From positions 186,001-250,000 of the forward strand of contig NZ_JAPEPB010000002.1 in NCBI RefSeq assembly GCF_026340565.1: a stretch of DNA of 64,000 nucleotides, in the 5' to 3' direction. The notes beneath the pieces are model-generated. The model was not told the origin of the DNA. It did no database searches and worked only from the letters and a program-made list of their open reading frames with translations. Both the position numbers and the translations under genes were made by a program. Origin of the DNA: Kitasatospora sp. NBC_01287 (lineage in GTDB: Bacteria > Actinomycetota > Actinomycetes > Streptomycetales > Streptomycetaceae). Position 1 is the first letter of the stretch. Each line of letters begins with the position of its first letter. Positions 52,454 to 60,602 of the stretch are shown here, piece after piece.

Positions 52454-52932
52454 CCGCTCCAGCGTCGCCGAGCGGGACCAATCGGGGCGAGCGGGGAGAA
52501 ATATCTGGCCATACGCGGGGAATCCCGAGGCCGTAGATTGCGCCGTAAGTGGCCGCCAGCAGGGAGGATGTCATGGCCGCCGTCAGAGACCGGGATCGGC
52601 GTCCAGCGCATCCTCGCCGCCCGGCTCAAGGAGATGGACCTTCAGGTGCGAACCAGAACTGAGTTCAGCAAGCCCGAGCGGGGCAGCTACGAGGTCGTGC
52701 GCATTCCCTTCACCGCTGAGGCCCTGACCGCCATCGCGCTGATGCCACCGCAGCTGGCCGACTTCGTGGCGGGCAATACCGCGGCGATCCGCTCGGCGAG
52801 CGAGTGGCGAGCGGGACGTAGGTAGCGAACTCAGTGTTGATGTGATCCCTCGTGCCACAGCGGCGCCCTTCCACAGCCTGGCTGGCTGCTACCGCCGAAT
52901 CCGCCCGGTCACGCAACAGCGCGAGGACGGAC

Positions 52933-54114
52933 TCAAGGTAGGAGCGGAAGCGCCTCGAGGCCCCGCATGAGCCGTGTATGTCGCCATTTCAGCTCGGCAC
53001 TGGGCACGGCGAGCCGGAGCTGGGGAAAGCGACGTGAGATGGCTCGGAAGGTGAGCTCACCCTCGGCACGAGCCAGCGGCGCCCCGAGGCAGCGGTGGAT
53101 GCCGTGCCCGAATGCAAGGTGCCCGTTGGCGTTCCGGTCGAGGTCGAGTTGGTCCGGCTCGGAGAATCGGGTGGGATCGCGATTCGCGGCCCCGGGCGCG
53201 ATGAGTACTGGAGAGCCAGCCGGAATCTCCGTGTTGCCGAGGTTGATAGGCCCGGTGGTGAAACGGAAGGTGGCCATGCTGATGGGGGAGTCCAGCCGCA
53301 GCAGCTCGTCGACAGCGGCCTCCGCCAGCTGGGGCTCCTGGCGCAGGCGGTGCAGCGAGGCCGGGGCCTGGAGCAGGGCCAGGAGGCCGTTGCCGATCAG
53401 GTTGGTGGTTGTCTCGTGTCCGGCCACCAGCAGGAGAACAGCGAGGGATAGGAGTTCGTCCTCGCTGAGCTGGTCCTCGCCGTCGCGGGCTCGGATCAGA
53501 TCAGTGAGCAGGCTATCGTCGGGTGTTCGACGCTTGGAGGCGATGAGGTCAGCCATATAACCCGCGACGTGATGCGACGCGGAGTCGATCCGCTCAGGCT
53601 GCCCGGCCGCGAACAGGTCGTTCGACCAGACGCGCAGCTCTTCACGGTCTGTCTCAGGAACCCCCAGCAGTTGGCAGATCACCGTGACGGGGAGAGGGAT
53701 GGCGAGGCTCTGGATGGCGTCGATCTGCTCGCCGGGCGTCCACTGGTCGAGCAGTTTGTCGACCAGGCTCGCGATGTACGGGCGGAGCCGTGCGACGGCT
53801 GCCGGGGTGAATGCCTTCGTGACGAGGCGCCGGAGTCGGGTGTGTTGCGGCGGATCGGTGGCGAGCATGCTCTGGGACACCGCCGGGTGCAGGCTCCGCC
53901 CGGTGTCCTTACCGGCGAAGAAGGCGGTCGTGTCCTTCGACAGCCGCGGGTCGGCGAACGCCGCTCGGGCCTCGGCGTAGCCGGTCACCAGGTAGCCGGG
54001 CCGGCCTTGGCCACCGGGCATCTTCATCACCGGTGCGGCGTTCCGAAGGGACGCGAGAGTGGGGTAAGGGTCCTGGAAGAAGGCAGGGTCCTGGAGCGGA
54101 TTGTTCATGCTCAT
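52933..54114 (-). CDS. Cytochrome P450
   Basis: 393 residues. I-helix oxygen-binding AGHETTTNL (near 235), ExxR in AAVDELLRLDSP (near 275), and the heme-binding loop FGHGIHRCLGAPLAR with the Cys ligand near 340. This is a soluble class I bacterial P450 of the CYP105/107 kind that needs ferredoxin partners not seen here. Overlaps the upstream membrane-protein gene by ATGA. P450s next to MAB_1171c-like and ImmA-like genes recur in Streptomyces. Substrate unknown. Confidence 0.9.
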   Translation of the reverse strand: MSMNNPLQDPAFFQDPYPTLASLRNAAPVMKMPGGQGRPGYLVTGYAEARAAFADPRLSKDTTAFFAGKDTGRSLHPAVSQSMLATDPPQHTRLRRLVTKAFTPAAVARLRPYIASLVDKLLDQWTPGEQIDAIQSLAIPLPVTVICQLLGVPETDREELRVWSNDLFAAGQPERIDSASHHVAGYMADLIASKRRTPDDSLLTDLIRARDGEDQLSEDELLSLAVLLLVAGHETTTNLIGNGLLALLQAPASLHRLRQEPQLAEAAVDELLRLDSPISMATFRFTTGPINLGNTEIPAGSPVLIAPGAANRDPTRFSEPDQLDLDRNANGHLAFGHGIHRCLGAPLARAEGELTFRAISRRFPQLRLAVPSAELKWRHTRLMRGLEALPLLP

Positions 54115-55358
54115 CCCTTCGCGGTCTCGAGTGTCGGGACCTCGTGTGCTGCCGCTCGGACGACGTCGTTTGCGGCATACGCCCGAGCCACCGAGCGTAG
54201 CCAGACCGTCTCGGCTCGCAGATCTCCCGCGCGGGCGGTGGTGCCGGGGGCCTGAGGTGCTCGCTCCGGTGCCGGCTCGCTGCCTGCCTTCAAGGCCCGG
54301 ATGGCTGCTGCCAGGACAGCCGCCTCAACGATGGCGTCCCCGCCGGTGGTGCCAGCCAGGTTGCGCCGGGCCACCTCCCGCGCGGCGGCCTGGTGTACCG
54401 CGAGCGACCGGTAGGGCCGCAGAGAGAGGATGCCGTCGTTGATCTCGACGACGCGGCGGTGAAGCAGGAAGTCGGCCTCGCCGTCCGTCGTGGCGTCGGG
54501 TTCAAGGACGATCTCGGGCAGCACTGCGGTGAAGTCTTCCCAGAGCGGGTCGAGATCGGTGATCGACTGGCGCTCCCATCGACGGCGGAGGAAGAGCGTG
54601 ATCGGCCAGATCGCGACGGGGAGCGTCAAGCCTGCGGTGATGAGCAGGACGCCGATGGCCGGCGCGGTGACGCTGAAGGCGCAGGACACCGGGGTGACCA
54701 GGCTCGTACAGCGCGGGCCGCCAGGGACGGCGTCCCAACCGAAGACTGCTGCAACGGCGTTGGTGGCCTTGTAGGCCGTGTAGAGCAGGGCGAAGATGCA
54801 ACCGACTGCGGTCGTACGTAGACCGAGCCGCTGGCTCGCCCGGGTCGCGGTCCGCGACCTGGTCCAGGTCTGAGTGAGGCAGTCGTAAACCGCGTACCCG
54901 AGGTAGGCGATGTACGCGGCGGAGTAGACGTGCAGGGAGGTGGGCGCTTCATCGAGGTGGCCGTGGAGTTCCGCGGAGCTCCACCTGAGGCTGTTCGGGG
55001 TGATCGCGAAGGCGACGACCATCGTGATGACGGCTGTGGTGAGGAGCTGGAGACGTCGGCGAACCCGACGGCGCGCCTCGGCGGCATCGTGGTTGAGGTA
55101 GAGGAGCACGGAGGCGACGCTGGCTGCGGCGGACAGCGTCGCCGAGTTGCTCACCAGCCGGGAGAAGTCCGGCGTGACGGAGTCCTCCAGTGCACGGATC
55201 GCTGGGGCGTAGGCGCTGAAGGCGACCGCGAAGCACGCGAGGAAGGCGGACATGCTCAAGGTGCCGGCGGGACGCTGGCCGGGGCGGCGTCTGAACGCCC
55301 AGTAGAGCGACGAGGCCAGCAGCAGGATGGGCATGCCGCCGAAGATGGCGCTGATCAT
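54111..55358 (-). CDS. Membrane protein, MAB_1171c-like putative transporter
   Basis: 415 residues with about seven hydrophobic segments in the first 265 (ILLLASSLYWAF, LSMSAFLACFAVAF, TTAVITMVVAFA, VGCIFALLYTAYKATNAVAA, VLLITAGLTLPVAIWPITLF) and a soluble C-terminal part with LLHRRVVEINDGILSLRPY. That last motif is the hallmark of the MAB_1171c family. It sits between the ImmA-like gene (16-base gap) and the P450 gene. Function not established. Confidence 0.78.
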   Translation of the reverse strand: MISAIFGGMPILLLASSLYWAFRRRPGQRPAGTLSMSAFLACFAVAFSAYAPAIRALEDSVTPDFSRLVSNSATLSAAASVASVLLYLNHDAAEARRRVRRRLQLLTTAVITMVVAFAITPNSLRWSSAELHGHLDEAPTSLHVYSAAYIAYLGYAVYDCLTQTWTRSRTATRASQRLGLRTTAVGCIFALLYTAYKATNAVAAVFGWDAVPGGPRCTSLVTPVSCAFSVTAPAIGVLLITAGLTLPVAIWPITLFLRRRWERQSITDLDPLWEDFTAVLPEIVLEPDATTDGEADFLLHRRVVEINDGILSLRPYRSLAVHQAAAREVARRNLAGTTGGDAIVEAAVLAAAIRALKAGSEPAPERAPQAPGTTARAGDLRAETVWLRSVARAYAANDVVRAAAHEVPTLETAKG

Positions 55359-55374
55359 GGTCGGTCCTTCGGAA

Positions 55375-55869
55375 TCAGGCGAAGATCGCGTCCCAGCGTT
55401 CGTCAGCGACTGTGGGCCGACGTGCTGGGAGGAGGCGTTCGCGGTAAACGCGCTGGCGGATGAGGGTGGCCATCAGTTCGGCCTCGCGCTCGTCCGTGGT
55501 GGTGTAGGCCGTGCGGCCGGACATGCGCTGAACGAGTGTCGGGTTGAGGCCGATGGCCGAGGTGACGTCGTCGCCGAGGGCGAGCGAACCTGGGTGGTCA
55601 CAGAGGATGTGGCTGATCTCATGGGCCAGGATGTGCATCTGGTGGGCGGCTGATGTCCCCTGTTCGACGAACAGGACGTCCGCAGTGGGCGTCTCGACGC
55701 GGATGCCGCAGGGGGCGTCCGCAGCACTGTTCGGCAGGGCGCGGAGGACGATCGGCTTTCCGCGCATGGCGGCGACAGCCTGGCGGAGCTGCTGGGTGCC
55801 GAAGCGGTGGGGCAGTTCGAGGCGTGCGAGGCGCTCCTCGCAGGCCGCCCGCAGTTGGCTCTTGTCCAT
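55375..55869 (-). CDS. ImmA/IrrE-type metallopeptidase-like protein
   Basis: 164 residues. HEISH at 83-87 (HILAHEISHILCD) with a downstream glutamate in DEREAELMA (near 127) as third ligand, the standard zincin layout of ImmA/IrrE. Such proteins cleave a cognate XRE repressor in response to stress. The split XRE/MmyB-type regulator at 56698 is the nearest candidate partner, though MmyB-type proteins are not the usual substrates. First gene of the minus-strand operon with the membrane protein and P450. Confidence 0.8.
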   Translation of the reverse strand: MDKSQLRAACEERLARLELPHRFGTQQLRQAVAAMRGKPIVLRALPNSAADAPCGIRVETPTADVLFVEQGTSAAHQMHILAHEISHILCDHPGSLALGDDVTSAIGLNPTLVQRMSGRTAYTTTDEREAELMATLIRQRVYRERLLPARRPTVADERWDAIFA

Positions 55870-56059
55870 GATCTCCCCTTATAGGGAACGGTCGCTGGGG
55901 CGTGTCGGCCGGTGGGTGGCCGAGCAGAGGGGGTCGCGTGCAGCGGGTGGGAGATGGACAGCGAGTCGGCCACAGGGCGGTGCGTACCGACCCGCCGACA
56001 GCCGGTGAGGTCGTCGGTCGTGATTGGAACGACGGGCGTGCCTTGTCGCTGTCGGGGCG

Positions 56060-56230
56060 TCAGTGGCCCATCGCGACACCGCCGTCGACGGGAATCACAG
56101 CACCAGCTCCGAAGAGCCCGAAGGGAGGCTCGCCCGAGCGGTAGGTGACTGCGACACGGTCGCCTTCCTCGGTCATCTGCCGAGCCACCTCCAAGCCGTT
56201 CCCCGGCTTCCGCCGACTACCAGAACCGAA
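56060..56230 (-). pseudogene. fabG-like SDR remnant with the middle deleted
   Basis: Minus-strand GLEVARQMTEEGDRVAVTYR and SGEPP (N-terminal part of 3-oxoacyl-ACP reductase, after the GxxxGIG motif) is joined directly to FGAGAVIPVDGGVAMGH, the family's C-terminus (TGAVIPVDGGLGMGH). About 200 residues are missing between them. The remainder of 55870-56697 shows no gene that I can support. Confidence 0.7.
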
Positions 56231-57180
56231 CGTCCAGACATTCCCCGCTCCTTCTTGCACAACCAAGTCACAGGCCGGGCAGGAAGCACCACTTCAGACA
56301 ACGAGCACGTTGTGCGGAACTGCTGCTTCCGGGAACCGGCGCCTGCTCACCATGCCCTGAGGTAGGAGGAAGTCTCACTTCCGGGAACTGGCGGTTCCGC
56401 TCACGGAGTGTGGCAGGACAGTGGCTTTGGTTGAATATTGAATGCAGAGCGCGATTTCGCATCGGGTTGAGGCGAGTGCCCTTGTGGCCAGTTGTAGGGC
56501 GGAGTGCACGGTGGCCGTTCGACTGATGTTTGAATGCGAGCCATGTTCCCAGTCCGGCCCATGGGCAATGGCTTGTGTACGTTCAGTGATACTGATCTTG
56601 GTGTCAAGATTTTCTGACACTTCGTCGCTTTTGGCGTGAGATGAGCCACAAGATCAAATAGGGAAGACGGTGCGGCGCCCCCGTAAAATAGCTCTTTATG
56701 AGCACCATGATCGAGGCGGCGCATCCGAGGGAAGTGCAAGTTGAGTCCCTGGGTGACCTGCTCCGGTATTGGCGCGGTCGCCTGGACCCCCAGCGCATCC
56801 CTGGCTTGGTTCGCGATGGGCGGCGGAGTTCGGGGCTGTCCCAGAAGGAAGTGGCTCGCCTCACGGGTGTGAGCGATCGGTGGTACCGCGAGCTGGAACT
56901 GGGCCGACAGGCGAATTTCTCCGCAGACTTCCTCGACCGTCTGGCGTTCACGCTCCGGCTGTCCGATGCCGAGCGGGGCGTCCTCTACCTGCGGGCTACG
57001 GATCGGGCGCCGGCGCCGCGCCGGAGCGCCGATGCACGGGCGATCCAGGCACTGGACGCCCCGATGCAGAAGCTGCTTGACAGTCAGAGCGTTGTGGTGA
57101 ACCGCTCTGTAGCTCGATGAGCTGCGGTTTCCTCAGCACGGTGGTGTGTGGATGGCTTCTTCAGGGCAGCCAGCTGACGG

Positions 57181-57867
57181 TTGGTTGGGTCGGTGGTGGA
57201 GGTGTCGTTCGTGCCGTCGGTGATTGCGTTGCTGGAGCGTCGTGAGGCGCGGGCCCGGGAAGAGTTGGATGCCTGGCAGGAGCTGCTGCGCGAGGCCCAG
57301 GAGCAGGTGGCTGTCCATCAGGAGCGGTTGGAGTGTGCGCGGATCGGCCGGGAGGAGGTGCTGCGTGCGCTGGCGGAGGAGGCCGAGGCCGTGATGGTGC
57401 AGCCGCTGACTGCGGTGACGCCCACCGCTCGCGCGCTGGCGCCGGTGACGGCACCGCAAGTGCCGCCGCAGCCGCCGCACGAGGCGGGGGACGGCGTGCC
57501 GGAGCCGGCAGTGCCCGCGGTGCCTTCGGTCCTGCGGACGGGTTACGATCCGCGGCCGCCTGCGTGGCAGCCGGGCCTGGGCGTGGAGGTGCTGGCCGGG
57601 GCCTATCGGCAGGTCTTCGATGTGGTCGCGGGTGCGGGTGCCCCGGTGGCGGTCAAGGCGTTGACTGTCGCGCTGGGGCGGGACGCAGAGCGGCTGAAGG
57701 AGATCGAGAAGGTCCGTCACCGGGCCTATGCGCTGCAGGCCAGGGGCTGGCTGGGGCGGGTGCCGGGCGGGTTGTTCATCCCCGCGCCGGGCCCGGCGCG
57801 GGGAGCCGGTGCGGGCGGAACTCGGGCCAGTGCAGGCGCTGGCGGGCCATCCGCCGGCCGAGGGTGA
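57181..57867 (+). CDS. IS passenger protein of unknown function, copy 2
   Basis: 228 residues, the same protein as at 33104: N-terminal coiled coil, Pro-rich linker and a small helical domain. Convergent with and overlapping the end of the transposase gene by 92 bases. Identical sequence in both copies supports recent transposition of the unit. Confidence 0.6.
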   Translation: MVGSVVEVSFVPSVIALLERREARAREELDAWQELLREAQEQVAVHQERLECARIGREEVLRALAEEAEAVMVQPLTAVTPTARALAPVTAPQVPPQPPHEAGDGVPEPAVPAVPSVLRTGYDPRPPAWQPGLGVEVLAGAYRQVFDVVAGAGAPVAVKALTVALGRDAERLKEIEKVRHRAYALQARGWLGRVPGGLFIPAPGPARGAGAGGTRASAGAGGPSAGRG

Positions 57868-58741
57868 TCGAGGCGGCCCACCACACCATCTGCACGTGGT
57901 GGTCGTCGCGGCGCTCGTGGTCGCGGTTCAGGCGCCGCGAGCGCGAGAGCCAGCCGAGCGTGCGCTCCACCACCCACCTGCGCGCCAGTACCCTGAACCC
58001 CTTGGTTCCGTCGGTGCGCTTGACCACCTCCACTCTCACCCCGTGCGCGGCGAAGGCGTCGGCCAGTTCCTGGCCCTGGTAGGCGGAGTCCGTCCACACG
58101 AGTTCGAGCAGCCGTCCGGGCTCGGCCATGAATGCCTCGAGCAACTCCGGGGCGGCCTTGGAGTCGTGCACGTTGGCCGCGGTGACGGTGACCTCCAGCA
58201 GCAGTCCGCCGGTGTCGGTCAGGACGTGGCGCTTGCGCCCGTCGCGCAGCTTGCCGCCGTCGAAGCCGCGTGAGGTGGCCGGACAGGTCTCCGAGCCGTC
58301 CACGGACTGAGAGTCGATGATGCCCGCGCTCGGCTCCGTCGCCTTGCCCTGCTTCTTGCGCTCGGTGCGGCGCAAGCGCTGGTAGAGCTCGCGGATGTAG
58401 CCGTGGCGGCGCCAGCGGCGGAAGAAGTCGTACACCGCCCGCCAGAAGGGGTAGTCCGCAGGTAGATTGCGCCACTTGACGCCATTGTCGACCAGATAGC
58501 GCACCGCGTCGATCACCCCCCGGTGGCAGTGCGCCTCAGGGCGTCCGCCCTTCCCCTCCAGCCAGGCGGGCATCGGCATCGCGCCGCGGATCACCGCCCA
58601 TTCGGCGTCCGTCATGTCGCTGTCGTAGCGCGGCGCGCGGTGCCCCTCCCCGATCGCCCCGTACAGGTGCACGTAGCAGTCACACCCCGGAGTGAGCGCA
58701 GTGGACTCGCCGGCACCGGGAGTGCTGAACTGGTTGGGCAA
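57776..58741 (-). CDS. IS5-family transposase, copy 2
   Basis: 321 residues, protein identical to copy 1 (DDE residues in IIDSQSVDGSE, LVWTDSAYQG, RWVVERTLGW). TTG start at 58741 inside the same ribosome-site-masking hairpin (58739-58799). Both copies appear functional and could cross-mobilise each other. Confidence 0.88.
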   Translation of the reverse strand: MPNQFSTPGAGESTALTPGCDCYVHLYGAIGEGHRAPRYDSDMTDAEWAVIRGAMPMPAWLEGKGGRPEAHCHRGVIDAVRYLVDNGVKWRNLPADYPFWRAVYDFFRRWRRHGYIRELYQRLRRTERKKQGKATEPSAGIIDSQSVDGSETCPATSRGFDGGKLRDGRKRHVLTDTGGLLLEVTVTAANVHDSKAAPELLEAFMAEPGRLLELVWTDSAYQGQELADAFAAHGVRVEVVKRTDGTKGFRVLARRWVVERTLGWLSRSRRLNRDHERRDDHHVQMVWWAASITLGRRMARQRLHWPEFRPHRLPAPGPARG

Positions 58742-59334
58742 CGGGCCTCCTCGGGCGAAAGCGGTCTCGACAACCAGCTCTCTACCAAGGGGCCCGTTGC
58801 TTCACGCCCAAGCGGTCACGGGCACCTGCGTGCGAACGCTCACCCTCCCCACCTGCAAACCTCGAACGCCGCACGGTTCACCACAACGCTCTCAGCTCCC
58901 GAACCCGGCCTACCTTTCCGACGAAGCCTGGAACATCTTTGGGCACAACCAGCCGCAAGCCGACTGGTTCCCCTGGATCCCCTACGAACCCAATCTCATG
59001 CGGTGGGCCTTCCTCTATCCGGAAGCCCGGGAGCAGTTGGTCAACTGGAGAGAGGACTGGGCCAGACCCTTCCTGGCTCAGATCCGCTTCGCTTGCGGTC
59101 AGCACCCCGAGAGTGAGCCGCTCAAGCAGCTCCAGCGCGATGTTCTGGCGGGAAACCCCGAGGCGCGCGAGATCTGGGACAGGCTTGAGGTGGTCGAGCA
59201 TCCCGACGGTCATGAGCGCCGTCTGAGGCTCCCACATCACGGCGATCAAGAGATCGCGGTTCACATCATGGCCCTTGCGCCGCTCAGGAATTCGAACGCA
59301 CGGTTCATCGTCCTCATGCAGTCGGATTAAAGCG

Positions 59335-59403
59335 CCACGCAGAAACGGCCGTGGGCGCATTCGAGTCAATAGCTCGAATGCGCCCACGGCCGTTTCTGCG
59401 TGG
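59335..59403. terminator. 31-bp perfect hairpin between convergent genes
   Basis: Arms 59335-59365 and 59373-59403 are perfect reverse complements (CCACGCAGAAACGGCCGTGG, then GCGCATTCGAG), loop TCAATAG. It lies between the stop of the split regulator (59330) and the stop of the convergent XRE gene (59415). Bidirectional terminator. Confidence 0.85.
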
Positions 59404-59414
59404 ACGCGCGTAGG

Positions 59415-59861
59415 TCACTCATTCAAATCGAAGCCGGGGAAGTCGTCCCCAGCTGGCAGGCCCTCCAGATGCCGGGCCTGCGCGATGACCGTGTGCACCA
59501 TCTTGAGGCTTGCCGTCGACAGGCCGGCGGACCGAAGCGCCACCTGGGCGATCTTCTCGTCCCTCATGGCCGCCACCAGCTGGATCTCGGCTTCCGTGTG
59601 CTCGGCGACCTCGTCGTCGAAGAAGTAGCCGGCGGGAACGCCGAAGAAGTCAGCCAGGGCCTTGATCGTCGCCATCTTCGGGTTGCCGCGTGTGCCCGTG
59701 CGAAGCTGCTGGATCCCGCTTGCGGTGATCGCGCCTTCGCCCGCCGCCTTGATGCCCTGGGCGACTTCGGCGTACGAGTACGGGCCACGGCTGTCGGGGT
59801 GGACCTCCCGGAACAGATGGTCCAGCCGCTCGGCGAAGGTCCGCCGCGGTCTCTCGGTCAT
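59415..59861 (-). CDS. XRE-family repressor-like protein
   Basis: 148 residues from the ATG at 59861 (GGAGG 5 bases upstream). HTH near 28-70: YSYAEVAQGIKAAGEGAITA, SGIQQLRTGTRGNPKMATIK, then ALADFFGVPAGYFFDDE, the usual XRE ending. The C-terminal helices (ALRSAGLSTASLKMVHTVIA) may mediate dimerisation. It is divergent from the replication genes and next to the CACTGCAGTG palindromes, so it probably represses that module. Confidence 0.8.
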   Translation of the reverse strand: MTERPRRTFAERLDHLFREVHPDSRGPYSYAEVAQGIKAAGEGAITASGIQQLRTGTRGNPKMATIKALADFFGVPAGYFFDDEVAEHTEAEIQLVAAMRDEKIAQVALRSAGLSTASLKMVHTVIAQARHLEGLPAGDDFPGFDLNE

Positions 59862-59892
59862 GCCCACCTCCTGTCGTCCCGACGAGTCTAAC

Positions 59893-59970
59893 CACTGCAG
59901 TGTGCGGATTGGTACCTCGGGCGGATTTGATCGACACAGCAGTTGACGAAGCAGCGCAACTGCAGTGTAC
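59893..59970. promoter_or_regulatory. Divergent promoter region with CACTGCAGTG palindromes
   Basis: CACTGCAGTGTGCG at 59893-59906 and AACTGCAGTGTACG at 59957-59970 share the palindrome (C/A)ACTGCAGTG. TTGACG at 59943 on the plus strand could be a -35 element, with the second palindrome over the -10 region. Good operator candidates for the adjacent XRE protein. Confidence 0.5.
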
Positions 59971-60289
59971 GTTGTTCCCGCACGCAGTCGCTCAGTAGTT
60001 GATATCCGCTGGTGGCGAGGGGTGGAAACCACCCTGGACTGATCGCCCGGATGCCTCGTATGGTGCTGGTCCCGCAGACGGCGGGAGCCGCCGAGGGAGG
60101 AGAAGAGGGGCTATGGCCAACGGGCCGCCGTAACCACGAAGCCGGGGCGAAACGCGACCGGCGCCCGGGAGCTACCAACTCCTGGACGCCGGGCCGGCAC
60201 CCATGAGGGCACCAATTCACAACTCGCGAGCGGCGGGGCTTTTGGACGAGAACCGCCGCATCGCGCTCCTACAAGCAACGGAGTATCGC
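59971..60289. other. Leader region of the replication module
   Basis: About 320 bases. A 64-codon frame from 60012 and an upstream extension of the next gene (ATG at 60203) are open but without a good ribosome site. The stretch GACGGCGGGAGCCGCCGAGG near 60076 forms a small GC hairpin. No gene supported. Confidence 0.3.
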
Positions 60290-60601
60290 ATGCCCACCGC
60301 CGTGAGCGGAACCCTGACCTGCCCGGACAGCGACCGACAGAACCGCCTCGCCGTCCAGCTCGCCGGAATGATCCCCGGTGCGGTCAGCATCCGCGTCAGT
60401 CACACGGACCCGGCCAGGCGGTGGCCGGAGGCCCACGCACGGGCGACCGACGCCGCCGGGGAGCCGATAGCGCTGAGTCGTACCACGGCCAAGGTGGCGG
60501 CCCGCTGGATCCTGCGGGTCTGGCCGACCGCCGACTGGACCCGGGCGCACACGCTCGACCTCACCACCGGCGCGCTCGCATCCTCTGGCCGGGGGCGCTG
60601 A
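60290..60601 (+). CDS. Small unknown protein ahead of the replication genes
   Basis: 103 residues from the ATG at 60290 (GGAG 7 bases upstream). Soluble, with WPEAHARATDAAGEPIALSR and AARWILRVWPTADWTRAH; no family recognised. It ends one base before the replication-initiator-like gene start, so it is cotranscribed. A regulatory protein of the module is plausible. Confidence 0.55.
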   Translation: MPTAVSGTLTCPDSDRQNRLAVQLAGMIPGAVSIRVSHTDPARRWPEAHARATDAAGEPIALSRTTAKVAARWILRVWPTADWTRAHTLDLTTGALASSGRGR

Positions 60602-60602
60602 C

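Larger units (their letters stand above)
45998..52585. mobile_element. IS21-family element, enlarged by an internal recombinase element
   Basis: Flanked by the 6-base duplication GAGACC (45992-45997 and 52586-52591). Ends TGTCAACGGCCATCGCGCTC and, inverted, TGACGGCGGCCATGACATCC, each followed by CTGGCGGCCA and a further GGCCAGATAATCTCCCC or GGCCAGATATTTCTCCCC copy, typical multiple transposase-binding repeats of IS21. istA 52453-50930 is intact; istB is split. Without the 4-kb insert it would be about 2.56 kb, a normal IS21 size. Confidence 0.85.
45816..52825 (+). pseudogene. NUDIX hydrolase gene split by the IS21-type element
   Basis: 5' part 45816-45997 and 3' part 52586 or 52592-52825. 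Joining across one copy of the GAGACC duplication reads DELETGIGVQRILAARLKEM in frame to the stop at 52825. There is also an older internal loss near 45890: KRSARAVLLDGDQLVLIKRT is followed in another frame by DSSVKAALHRDLFEELGATV, so the first half of the NUDIX box is missing. Doubly broken. It lay downstream of the HAD gene. Confidence 0.82.
57087..58891. mobile_element. 1805-bp IS5-type insertion sequence, copy 2 (inverted)
   Basis: Same length and content as 32080-33884 but in opposite orientation. Ends GAGCGTTGTGGTGAACCG (57087) and its inverse (58891), flanked by TCA duplication (57084-57086 and 58892-58894). I noticed one base difference: position 58463 (A on the transposase strand) against G at 32508, a silent Leu change. 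Confidence 0.92.
56698..59330 (+). pseudogene. XRE/MmyB-type regulator gene split by IS copy 2
   Basis: Segments 56698-57086 and 58895-59330 join to exactly 825 bases (274 codons plus stop). The N-terminal part holds an XRE HTH (SSGLSQKEVARLTGVSDRWY, LELGRQ), and the junction reads LLDSQLPNPAYLSDEAWNIF, continuous with a MmyB-like ligand-binding domain (PNLMRWAFLYPEARE; IRFACGQHPES; IWDRLEVVEHP; FIVLMQSD). TCA is duplicated at the junction. Normal Streptomyces regulators of this type are 270-290 residues. Confidence 0.9.

Noticed and set aside
32080..58891. The two IS copies as an assembly duplicate
   Set aside because: They have different target duplications (TGA and TCA), different interrupted genes and at least one base difference.
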